From NCBI GenBank assembly GCA_020072845.1, contig JAIQGF010000014.1:1-64000 (forward strand): DNA of 64,000 nt. Direction: 5' to 3'. This document shows positions 36,685-43,928 of the stretch, in pieces (the stretch's first letter is position 1; each line of letters opens with the position of its first letter). The notes beneath the pieces are model-generated. The model had not been told where the DNA came from. It did no database searches and saw only the letters and a list, made by a program, of their open reading frames with translations. The position numbers and the translations under genes were made by a program. The DNA is from Terriglobia bacterium. GTDB lineage: Bacteria > Acidobacteriota > Terriglobia > Terriglobales > Acidobacteriaceae.

Positions 36685-37992
36685 TTAGACCTTGCTCAGG
36701 TACTGATGGACGAATTGCACAGCCACCGATCCTTCACCGACTCCGGAAGCCACGCGCTTGACCGACCCATGGCGCACGTCGCCCACCGCAAACAGCCCGG
36801 GAACATTGGTCTCCAGCAGGAACGGATCCCTGTCCAGCGTCCATCCCTTGGCACGTTGTCCGTCCCGTGTGAGATCGGGGCCGGTCAGGATGAATCCGCG
36901 TTCGTCTCGCTCAACCACATCCGTCAGCCATTTCGTTCGCGGCAGCGCTCCGATAAAGATGAACATGGCGTTCGCCGGCACGCGCTCGGTCTTGCCGGTG
37001 TCCGAACACAGCACCGAAACTTCCTCCAGGTGATTGTCACCATGCACTTCGACCACGCTGGCTTGGCTCCACAACTGAATGTTGGGTGTCTCTTTGATCT
37101 GGTCGATCAGGTACTGTGACATGCTGCTTGCGAGCGACGTTCCCCGCACCAGGATGACCACGCGTTCGGCATACTTGGAGAAATTCATGGCGGCCTGGCC
37201 TGCCGAATTCGCGCCGCCCACGACATACACGATCTCGCCCTTGCACGACAGCGCTTCGGTTGCGCCGCCGCCGTAGTAAACACCGGCGCCCTGCAAGCGG
37301 TCGATTCCCGGAGCTTCCAGTCGCCGCCACTGCACACCCGCCGCAATCATCAGTGCGTGGCAGGAGATCTCGCTGCCGTCCGCCAGCTTGATAATCCGGT
37401 ACGGCCCTTCGATGCGGACGCCGACCGCCTCCTGCGGCGACAGGATCTCCACCCCAAAACGCTGCGCCTGCACCACCGCGCGACGCGCCAGGTCGCCGCC
37501 GCTGAGCCCGTTCGGGAACCCCAGGTAATTCTCGATGCGCGAGCTCATTCCTGCCTGGCCGCCTGGCGCTTCCCGCTCAATCATCACGGTGTGCAGCCCT
37601 TCCGACGCGCCATACACGGCTGCCGCCAGTCCGGCCGGTCCTCCGCCCACAATGGCCAGATCGTAAAAGTCGGTTTGCGCCCGCGTCCGCAATCCAATCC
37701 TTTGCGCAACCTGTGTCGGCACGCTGTCCAAGAGCTTGGTCCCGTCGGGGAACAGAACCACCGGCAGATTCGCCGCCTCCGGGCCCAGCGCCTCCAACAG
37801 TCGCTTGGTTTCCGGATCGTTGGCGGAAAGCTCCACGTCGATCCACTGGTACGGCACATGATTGCGCGCCAGGAAATCCCGCAGTTCATACGAGCGTGGC
37901 GACCACCGAGTGCCCAACAGCCGGATACCATCGAATGTCGGGCGGTAGGAGGCTTGCCAGTCGTCGAGCAAGTCATCCAACTGCGGATACAA
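36685..37992 (-). CDS. Thioredoxin-reductase-like flavoprotein with glutaredoxin-like N-terminus, no CxxC
   Basis: A 435-residue protein. Residues 1-105 resemble a glutaredoxin/thioredoxin fold (GTRWSPRSYELRDFLARN, VPYQWIDVE, NLPVVLFPDG). From residue 109 comes a thioredoxin-reductase fold: FAD motif DLAIVGGGPAGLAAAVYGAS, NAD(P)H motif VYVVGGANSAGQAAMNF and VPGLFAVGDVRHGSVKRVA. The redox-active CxxC of thioredoxin reductase is missing (the region reads SEISCHALMIAAG), and the N-terminal fold has SPRS where a redox pair would be, so classical disulfide reduction is unlikely. Its partner is the kinase downstream, with no gap. Proteins of this layout occur in Acidobacteriota with a CRP-like sensor domain; here that domain is on the kinase instead. 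Confidence 0.82.
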   Translation of the reverse strand: MYPQLDDLLDDWQASYRPTFDGIRLLGTRWSPRSYELRDFLARNHVPYQWIDVELSANDPETKRLLEALGPEAANLPVVLFPDGTKLLDSVPTQVAQRIGLRTRAQTDFYDLAIVGGGPAGLAAAVYGASEGLHTVMIEREAPGGQAGMSSRIENYLGFPNGLSGGDLARRAVVQAQRFGVEILSPQEAVGVRIEGPYRIIKLADGSEISCHALMIAAGVQWRRLEAPGIDRLQGAGVYYGGGATEALSCKGEIVYVVGGANSAGQAAMNFSKYAERVVILVRGTSLASSMSQYLIDQIKETPNIQLWSQASVVEVHGDNHLEEVSVLCSDTGKTERVPANAMFIFIGALPRTKWLTDVVERDERGFILTGPDLTRDGQRAKGWTLDRDPFLLETNVPGLFAVGDVRHGSVKRVASGVGEGSVAVQFVHQYLSKV

Positions 37993-38100
37993 ATGCTCGT
38001 CGCACCTCTCCGATTAGTTCGGACGCGATGCACAGTTGCGATCACACCACGAGCCTCAAGGCGAATCTATTGGACGATAGTGTCGGTCGATACCTTCGTA

Positions 38101-38355
38101 TCAGTCAGAGTGACGAGCGGCATTCGATGCGCCAGGACGAAGGTTAGGTGCCCCGCGGGACCTTGAAATTGCGAGCCCGATCATGCTCATCTGCGTTTCC
38201 CACTTCGGCGTGCCGTTCCATAGCGGTACGCCGCTGCGTTCATGGCGCGCGGCGTCAATTATTCCGGCCACTTCCGTTTCCATCCACGGCTCGGACAGCG
38301 CGCGAATCCCCTCGCGCAGCACATCGCCATCCTGCTCTTCGAGGAGCTTGCCAAC
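38101..38355 (-). pseudogene. IS256-family transposase remnant
   Basis: A minus-strand frame reads VGKLLEEQDGDVLREGIRAL, then PWMETEVAGIIDAARHERSG and NGTPKWETQMSMIGLAIS. This matches the N-terminal part of IS256 (Mutator-type) transposases, where LLREGVR..LMEAEVS..IGAERHERSG and a YRNG..R.W.TRVG motif are typical. A stop lies in frame just upstream (38356-38358) and the DDE catalytic domain is absent, so this is a decayed fragment. It marks a past insertion between the kinase/flavoprotein pair and the hemerythrin cluster. Confidence 0.65.
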
Positions 38356-38480
38356 TTAGCCTCGCTATGAAGATGTCGAAGCGACTTCCATCGCGTTCTT
38401 ACATTCAAAGGCAGCGCTCAGCAGCCATCTGTCGTCGCGAACCCGCTCCGGGAGTTATCGCATGGTGAGATTCCGCGGAA

Positions 38481-38687
38481 TTACTTGCTCGCGAAAGCCA
38501 CAGGCGGAGCCGAAATGAGATTCCAGACGCCCAGAAATGTGCCGGGCAGTAGCATGAACGCGATACCGCTGCCGATATAGGCGACCAGCAGGCGAGACAA
38601 ACCGATTTCCCGCGCCAGCGCCATCTGAAAGACGTACTCCGGTGCTGACGCGGTAGACGGGTCAGAAGTGATCTTCTGCGTAGCCAC
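38481..38687 (-). CDS. Small single-helix membrane protein
   Basis: A 68-residue protein with one hydrophobic segment (LLVAYIGSGIAFMLLPGTFLG, about residues 33-53) after a soluble N-terminus. It starts two bases after the stop of the hemerythrin gene (38690), so the two are likely cotranscribed. Not recognised. The LLPGTFLGVWNL motif is distinctive. Association with the hemerythrins, perhaps in oxygen or NO handling at the membrane, is only suggested by position. Confidence 0.6.
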   Translation of the reverse strand: MATQKITSDPSTASAPEYVFQMALAREIGLSRLLVAYIGSGIAFMLLPGTFLGVWNLISAPPVAFASK

Positions 38688-38689
38688 TG

Positions 38690-39232
38690 CTATTTAACCC
38701 GGTGTTCGTGCTGGGCTTGCTCGATACTTTCGTGCTCTAGCGCGACTCCAGTCGTGCAGATGAGGTGCTCCAACTCTGTCATTTTCGCAGCGAGGGTGAC
38801 CTGCTCTTCTCTCGAGAGCGTGGAATCGGCAAGTCGCAGCAGCTGATCCTCTTCATCCACGATGTGGTGTTGGATCACGTCGCAGAGCTCTGTCGAGAAG
38901 CGAACAATCTCCGCACGTTGCCGCTCATCCGGACAGCCTTGGATAGATTCCAGAAGCCCGACGAGGTGCCGTTCAACCTCACGGACATACTCATGTTGCT
39001 CGTCCAACTGTGACAGCAACTCCGGCAGCTGAGAGCGCAGGGAAGGATAAAAGACGTTTTCCTCCTTCTGGAAGTGAGGCCGTGACAGGTACTGTATGCC
39101 AGACAGTACCCGGCGTACGTCGGAAACGATATCGCCTGCGGGGTGCTTGACCGCGTGCAGAAGCTGGTCGATCTGCGTCTCAACCAGGCGATGCTCCGAG
39201 CGCAGCAAATCAGAAGCGGGCGTGACGCTCAT
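38690..39232 (-). CDS. Hemerythrin-domain protein
   Basis: A 180-residue four-helix-bundle protein with the diiron ligand pattern of the hemerythrin HHE family: SEHRLVETQIDQLL, RPHFQKEENVFYP, DEQHEYVREVERHL and DVIQHHIVDEEDQLL provide the His and Glu residues. Such proteins bind oxygen or nitric oxide or help repair iron-sulfur clusters. ATG 39232 overlaps the stop of the second hemerythrin gene (ATGA), so both are made together. Confidence 0.85.
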   Translation of the reverse strand: MSVTPASDLLRSEHRLVETQIDQLLHAVKHPAGDIVSDVRRVLSGIQYLSRPHFQKEENVFYPSLRSQLPELLSQLDEQHEYVREVERHLVGLLESIQGCPDERQRAEIVRFSTELCDVIQHHIVDEEDQLLRLADSTLSREEQVTLAAKMTELEHLICTTGVALEHESIEQAQHEHRVK

Positions 39233-39870
39233 TTTGTGCCTCCCGAGCACGACTCGGAACTAATTTCGGAAGAGCTAAATGTGCTGTTTCCGCCAGTATC
39301 GCGGGGCTGAAGCTCTTGCACTGCAAAGCTGCTCACGTTGCGGCGCTTCGCCATCTCTTGTGCAATCTCTGCGCTCTGGGCTGGGGAGAGCACTCGGGCT
39401 GCGAGCGGGAAGAGGACTCTATCCTCGAACTCAATATGAGTGCGGTACATGGACTCCAGTTTGGCGACAGCGGATTGGAATGCCTGAGCCTGGTTCCTTG
39501 CGAGTCGGCCTTTAAGAAGCCACTGCTGCCCTAAACGATCCACCTCCGCGTGCAACGGAGCTGCCCAGCGGTGCTCCTGCTCAAGTCGGACAACATCCCC
39601 TAGCGCCGAGTGCACGTCAGGATCTGGCACACCGCGGAGACGAGGAAACAGGGATTCCTCCTCGTCAGCATTGTGTTTCGGTGCAGCTTCGCGAAAGTAG
39701 CGCAGCGCCGTATCGAGGGCCCGTCGCTCATCTTCGGCAAGTTGCCGGCCACTAAAATCGGCTGCTGCCCTGAGAGCGTTCAGGAACATTTCAATGCGAC
39801 GATGACAATCGGACATCAGCCCCGTAGGATCAGAGAAGTCGCTCGTTTTGCTTCCAATCTGGACCGGCAT
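39229..39870 (-). CDS. Second hemerythrin-domain protein
   Basis: A 213-residue protein of the same fold. Ligand-type segments are MSDCHRRIEMFLNAL, APKHNADEEESLFPRLR, RLEQEHRWAAPLHAEVDRLG and MYRTHIEFEDRVLFPLA. It differs from the downstream copy by longer loops and a serine-rich tail. The pair follows a cupin gene on the same strand. A role in nitrosative or oxidative stress fits the nearby nirK, but is inference. Confidence 0.85.
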   Translation of the reverse strand: MPVQIGSKTSDFSDPTGLMSDCHRRIEMFLNALRAAADFSGRQLAEDERRALDTALRYFREAAPKHNADEEESLFPRLRGVPDPDVHSALGDVVRLEQEHRWAAPLHAEVDRLGQQWLLKGRLARNQAQAFQSAVAKLESMYRTHIEFEDRVLFPLAARVLSPAQSAEIAQEMAKRRNVSSFAVQELQPRDTGGNSTFSSSEISSESCSGGTK

Positions 39871-39903
39871 GATCGGTAGTCTCCTTCGTCGCCCTGACCC
39901 TTC

Positions 39904-40290
39904 TCAGGACCGGATCATGATAAGCAGCATCTTGAACTTGGAAATTGCTCGCAGCGCGTGTGGCTGGTTAGCCGGCATCAAGATCACCTCGCCGGCGCCA
40001 AGTTGGAACGGCTTGCCGGCAATCACAATTTCTACCTTACCTTCCAGCACATGTACCAAGGCGTCGAAGGGCGCAGTGTGCTCACTCAGCTCCTGACCTT
40101 CGTCAAACGCGAACAGTGTGACATTCCCTGTGCTGCGCCGGATGAGAACACGGCTGACCACCGATCCTTGCTGGTAACTCGCAAGTTCCACCACTCGATC
40201 TGCTTCGGCCGGGATAATCTCCCCCTTCGCTTTTAAATTTGCAGTTTGTTGACGGTCAGTCGGCTGTGCGGAAACCCGGAAGTCACTCAT
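39904..40290 (-). CDS. Cupin-domain protein
   Basis: A 128-residue single-domain cupin. The two conserved motifs are visible: ELSEHTAPFDALVHVLEGKVEI (motif 1 with one His) and LGAGEVILMPANQPHALRAI (motif 2 with His). Metal ligands may be incomplete because motif 1 has a single His. ATG 40290 is preferred over longer readings. A CRP-like palindrome lies 91 bases upstream. The downstream neighbours are two hemerythrins. Confidence 0.85.
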   Translation of the reverse strand: MSDFRVSAQPTDRQQTANLKAKGEIIPAEADRVVELASYQQGSVVSRVLIRRSTGNVTLFAFDEGQELSEHTAPFDALVHVLEGKVEIVIAGKPFQLGAGEVILMPANQPHALRAISKFKMLLIMIRS

Positions 40291-40380
40291 GGGCACCCCT
40301 TTCGGCCAGGAGCGGCACCGCGACGGCCGCTCCTTGCCATTGCACTCATGTTCTATGGTACTGATCGCATCACGACATGA

Positions 40381-40396
40381 TGTGACTTTTGTCACG
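40381..40396 (-). promoter_or_regulatory. CRP/FNR-family binding site candidate
   Basis: TGTGA-CTTTTG-TCACG matches the TGTGA-N6-TCACA palindrome at nine of ten arm positions. It lies 91 bases before the cupin start and close to the end of the preceding minus-strand gene, so it would serve the cupin and hemerythrin genes. A near-identical arrangement occurs at 5908-5923 before the second dsrMK pair. Confidence 0.5.
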
Positions 40397-40425
40397 ACGT
40401 GCGAGTTGCTGCCAAAACTGGAAAC

Positions 40426-40671
40426 TCACGCGGCTCTGTCGCGGCTCCATTCTGAGGATGCTTCCACTCGCAGCGAATCGATCGAGGGGTTCGGAAGCGA
40501 AGAGGGTGGATCGCTCGCCGGATACGAGTCGGCCAATGTTTTGTCCATCATCTTCTCACGGATGGCTGCTGTGTCTCCGGGCGCAACGCAACGATCTTCC
40601 GGATCACGGTCTATTTCGGCGACTATGAGTGCTTGATCCCGGCGGCTTCGCAAATCGCTTTCACTCGCCAT
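40426..40671 (-). CDS. Small hypothetical protein with an ADSYPASDPPS motif
   Basis: An 81-residue acidic, proline- and serine-rich soluble protein. The stretch TLADSYPASDPPSSLPNPS resembles a motif common in short bacterial proteins of unknown function (often written ADSFPASDPPS). No known domain. It lies upstream of the cupin gene on the same strand. Codon use and the conserved motif suggest that it is real. Confidence 0.6.
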   Translation of the reverse strand: MASESDLRSRRDQALIVAEIDRDPEDRCVAPGDTAAIREKMMDKTLADSYPASDPPSSLPNPSIDSLRVEASSEWSRDRAA

Positions 40672-40820
40672 ATATTTGCGAAACCTCAATTCTTAGATTC
40701 CTCCTGGGGCGTCCCGGGTCCAATAAGTCGGTCGAAGCTGCGGACCTCCTCTTTCCCAGACAAGTTACGACTGAGAGATCGAACCACCGGCATGATCGAG
40801 ATGCGGACTTTAGTCACAGC

Positions 40821-40837
40821 ATATCGTGTCGCGATAT
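40821..40837. promoter_or_regulatory. 17-bp palindromic operator upstream of nirK
   Basis: ATATCG-TGTCG-CGATAT is a perfect inverted repeat with five-base spacer, ending nine bases before the nirK start. The same arms and spacing occur at 43379-43395 in front of the marR-type gene. The shared 17-bp layout is long enough that a chance pair within 3 kb is improbable, so it is best read as the binding site of that MarR regulator. Confidence 0.65.
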
Positions 40838-40846
40838 TCTAGGATC

Positions 40847-42856
40847 ATGGTGTTGGAGGTCGCATATGCATACAAGCAATCATTCAATTCGCTCGGTTTT
40901 GCAGCGCTCATGACCGTATTGCTTTCGTTCCTCGCCCTCGGTGGGAGCGACGCGGTGGCCCAGGGGATGGAGGCCATGAAGGGCATGGAGGGCATGGCTT
41001 CATCCCGGCATGCTTCCGCCCAGGTGGTCGACGTCGTCCGCGATGCCGCCGATGTCCCGCCGCCGGTCGGGAACCGCCCGCCCACCACGGTAAAGGTTGA
41101 GTTGACGGCCGCGGAAGTCGTCGGTGAGTTGGATCCGGCTACCGGCACGACTTATCGCTACTGGACCTTCAACGGCAAGGTCCCCGGCCCCATGATTCGC
41201 GTTCGCGAGGGCGACACCGTCGAGGTCACGTTGCACAATAGTCCTTCCAGCCACATGGTCCATTCCATCGACTTCCATGCGGCCATCGGACCCGGAGGCG
41301 GTGCTGCTTTCTCGCAGGTTCTGCCCGGCACGGAGAAGACGTTCACCTTTCAAGCGACCACACCGGGCCTGTTCGTCTACCACTGCGGCACGCCCATGAT
41401 TGCCGATCACATTGCCAACGGCATGTACGGGCTGATCCTGGTCGAACCGCAGGGTGGATTGTCGCGCGTCGATCACGAGTACTACGTGATGCAGGGCGAA
41501 ATCTACACCACCGCTGCCAAGGGGAAAACGGGAATGCAAAGCTTCAGTGAAGCCAACCTGATGCAGGAATCGCCCGAGTATTTCGTGTTCAATGGCGCTG
41601 TGGATGCGCTGACCAAAAAGTATCCTCTGCAAGCCCACCCCGGCGAGACCGTCCGGTTTTTCTTCGGCGATGCCGGCCCGAATGAGACGTCTTCCCTGCA
41701 CGTCGTGGGCGAAATTTTCACCCGCGACTACCAGCTTGGCTCCCTCACTTCGCCTCCGCTCAATGGCGTCCAGACCGCAAGTGTCCCACCAGGCGGTGCG
41801 GCCATCCTCGAACTCAAGGCCGTAATGCCCGGACAGTTTAATTTCATGGACCACGCCATGGCTCGCATGGCCAAGGGCCTGATGGGCACGCTGAAGGTAC
41901 AGGGCGAGATGACCGCACAGCTGATGCATGCCGGGCCCGCCTCGGCTGTCGCTGATGTCCACCAATCCCCTGTGGCGGGGCCGACCCCGATGGTCGAGAT
42001 CGTCGGCAAGGGCGGCATGGATGCGGCGTCTCCGCCCTTAGCGGCTTCCGATACGAGCGGCTCGGACAGCGAGAACAGCCACATGCGCATGATGAGGGAG
42101 ATGAATCATCCAGCGAACGCAACCGCTACGGCGACTATACCGGGCTCAAATGTTCGGGACCACCGCGGGCGGGTGCAGCGGCCGGGAGCAGCACAGCTGG
42201 ACGGCTGCCTCACCTTCGCTGGCCCAATCGGAATTCCCAAGCTGACGTTATTTCATTCGCAAGAATCGTATGAGTTGGAGCCTAGATCCGGCCTGTTGAG
42301 GGACAGTCCGCTGGCCTTCGCGCAAAATGTAAATGCACTGGTCCATGTCACCGGACACTTGGATCGTGACCCGGGCTACGACGGTAAGCATTGGTTCATC
42401 GTGGAGGCGATCGATCAGCTCGCTCCGTCTTGCCACACGAATGAGTCGTTGGCGCAATTGCGCAGCTCAGAAAAAAGACGATTGGCACGGGCGAACGCCG
42501 CTCCCGCGGGCGCCGTTACCGTGGGGATGGGGGATATGACGTTCCTGCAACCGGACATCATCGTCAACGTGGGCCAGGAAGTCGTATGGAGGAACACTTC
42601 TTCGACGATCCACAACGTGGTTGCAGACCCTGCCAAGGCGACTGTGGTAGCAGACGTCCATCTGCCACGTGGTGCACCAACGTTTGATTCAGGCTACCTG
42701 CAACCGGGACAGACCTTCGTTCATACATTCACAGTGCCGGGAGTGTATCGCTACGTGTGCACGCTTCACGAGGCCAGCGGGATGAAAGGCGTAGTCATCG
42801 TGAAGGCAGCGGGGGCCACAAACATGGCGCGCGCCACGGAACCAAATCACCAATAG
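40847..42856 (+). CDS. nirK: Copper nitrite reductase fused to a C-terminal cupredoxin
   Basis: A 669-residue exported protein. After a signal-like N-terminus (LMTVLLSFLALGGSDAVAQ) come the two cupredoxin domains of NirK with all copper ligands: type 1 copper His139, Cys180, His188, Met193 (MVHSIDFHAA, YHCGTPMIADHIANGM); type 2 copper His144, His179, His336 (FMDHAMARM); and the catalytic Asp142 and His285 (SSLHVVGEIF). It should reduce nitrite to NO. A linker domain of about 200 residues follows, then a third cupredoxin near the C-terminus (WRNTSSTIHNVVADP, YRYVCTLHEASGM) with its own type 1 site, which could pass electrons to NirK. ATG 40847 is likely; an out-of-frame ATG at 40866 has a better ribosome site but gives only 15 codons. 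Confidence 0.93.
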   Translation: MVLEVAYAYKQSFNSLGFAALMTVLLSFLALGGSDAVAQGMEAMKGMEGMASSRHASAQVVDVVRDAADVPPPVGNRPPTTVKVELTAAEVVGELDPATGTTYRYWTFNGKVPGPMIRVREGDTVEVTLHNSPSSHMVHSIDFHAAIGPGGGAAFSQVLPGTEKTFTFQATTPGLFVYHCGTPMIADHIANGMYGLILVEPQGGLSRVDHEYYVMQGEIYTTAAKGKTGMQSFSEANLMQESPEYFVFNGAVDALTKKYPLQAHPGETVRFFFGDAGPNETSSLHVVGEIFTRDYQLGSLTSPPLNGVQTASVPPGGAAILELKAVMPGQFNFMDHAMARMAKGLMGTLKVQGEMTAQLMHAGPASAVADVHQSPVAGPTPMVEIVGKGGMDAASPPLAASDTSGSDSENSHMRMMREMNHPANATATATIPGSNVRDHRGRVQRPGAAQLDGCLTFAGPIGIPKLTLFHSQESYELEPRSGLLRDSPLAFAQNVNALVHVTGHLDRDPGYDGKHWFIVEAIDQLAPSCHTNESLAQLRSSEKRRLARANAAPAGAVTVGMGDMTFLQPDIIVNVGQEVVWRNTSSTIHNVVADPAKATVVADVHLPRGAPTFDSGYLQPGQTFVHTFTVPGVYRYVCTLHEASGMKGVVIVKAAGATNMARATEPNHQ

Positions 42857-42889
42857 ATGTCGTTTCCGCCGAACGTTCGGCGGTTTTGC

Positions 42890-42926
42890 AGGCGTGGGCA
42901 AAGCGGCCCCCACGCCTGACTTTTTA
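42890..42926 (+). terminator. Intrinsic terminator after nirK
   Basis: AGGCGTGGG at 42890-42898 pairs perfectly with CCCACGCCT at 42909-42917 and is followed by GACTTTTT. It lies 34 bases after the nirK stop. A second palindrome (GCCGAACGTTCGGC) sits just before it. Confidence 0.85.
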
Positions 42927-43378
42927 ACCAGCCGCAGATGATCAGCATGAGCATGAAAACGGGATCCGCCCTGCGGCGATGTTGTTCACCTCAGGCGTTG
43001 TTGGCTTCGCACTCCCAGCGGCATGTTCTGCTGATTCAGGACGATGTCCTTGCGGGCAATCCTCAGCCCACGCCTGTTCCACAACACGACCAGAGCCTCT
43101 GCTCTCTGCGAATGTATGGTTCGCCGCGCGACGGCAAGGGGGAAGATCGAAACCGCATCGCTACACAATAGGCGGATTCTTCAGTCGGAGCGGGATCATT
43201 CTCCTGGCCTGGGGGGCAGCGGCCATCCCTGTCTGGGCCGGCGAAAAAGCCAACAGCGGGCTGATGACCGCAATGGCCGTACCTGCTGGTGACCTGGGGA
43301 TCTTAACGGCAGGCAAGGGGCTGAGCGGTCTTGGCCGTTCTTATTCCAAAAGTGCACCATGTGTTGCCCAAGGTTGAT
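42927..43378. other. Intergenic region between nirK and the marR-type gene
   Basis: No gene that I can support on either strand. Short open frames here have no ribosome site and no recognisable sequence. Near the right edge, TTGCCC at about 43365 and TACGAT 18 bases later could form the marR promoter, with the palindrome covering the -10 region. Confidence 0.4.
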
Positions 43379-43395
43379 ATATCGTGATACGATAT
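43379..43395. promoter_or_regulatory. 17-bp palindromic operator upstream of marR
   Basis: ATATCG-TGATA-CGATAT, perfect arms and five-base spacer, 18 bases before the marR start and overlapping the likely -10 element. This is the classic place for autorepression by a MarR protein. The same arms occur upstream of nirK. Confidence 0.7.
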
Positions 43396-43412
43396 TGTGA
43401 TGGATTTGATCC

Positions 43413-43928
43413 ATGGGAAAAGCACTCACACCGAGGGACTACAAGTCCTTGGCCGATTTGCGGCACCAGATTCGACGCTTCCTCCACTTGAGTGAGGTTG
43501 CTGTTCGCGGACTAGGCCTCGAACCCCGCCAACATCAACTGATGTTGGCTCTGAAAGGCCTTCCACGCGGAACGCGCCCGCGGATTGGGGAACTGGCAGA
43601 GCGGCTGCAAATCCGGCACCCCAGCACGGTGGAACTGGTGAACCGTCTTGCCACCCGCGGATATGTGCAGCGACAAGAGGGCGAGAATGACCGTCGCGAG
43701 GTCCTCCTCACGCTCACTCCCAAGGGAGAGAGAGTGCTGCGCGAACTATCGCTACACCACCGGGCCGAACTGCGCAAGGAAGGTCCCGCATTGTTCGGAG
43801 CTCTCCGGCGAGTGATGAGTTCGATCAAGAACACGAGTGGGCGGGACGCAGGCCTGCCTGACAGAAACGGAGAACAGGTTAGGCATGTCGGACCAGAACG
43901 GCGATCAACCCCTTCCCGGGCGAGATAG
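43413..43928 (+). CDS. MarR family transcriptional regulator
   Basis: A 171-residue winged-helix regulator. The MarR core is clear: LADLRHQIRRFLHLSE, LEPRQHQLMLALKGLP, RIGELAERLQIRHPSTVELVNRLATRGYV (recognition helix) and EGENDRREVLLTLTPKGERVL (wing). The C-terminal tail overlaps the start of the ClC channel gene by 44 bases. The palindrome in its promoter and before nirK points to a small regulon of marR, clc and nirK. Confidence 0.9.
   Translation: MGKALTPRDYKSLADLRHQIRRFLHLSEVAVRGLGLEPRQHQLMLALKGLPRGTRPRIGELAERLQIRHPSTVELVNRLATRGYVQRQEGENDRREVLLTLTPKGERVLRELSLHHRAELRKEGPALFGALRRVMSSIKNTSGRDAGLPDRNGEQVRHVGPERRSTPSRAR

Noticed and set aside
40866-40913. A 15-codon frame with a good ribosome site at the nirK start
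   Set aside because: Too short and inside the nirK signal-peptide coding region. It might be a leader peptide but nothing else supports this.
42986-43168. A 60-codon minus-strand frame after nirK
   Set aside because: No ribosome site, no resemblance to a known family, and it lies just after a strong terminator with no promoter.
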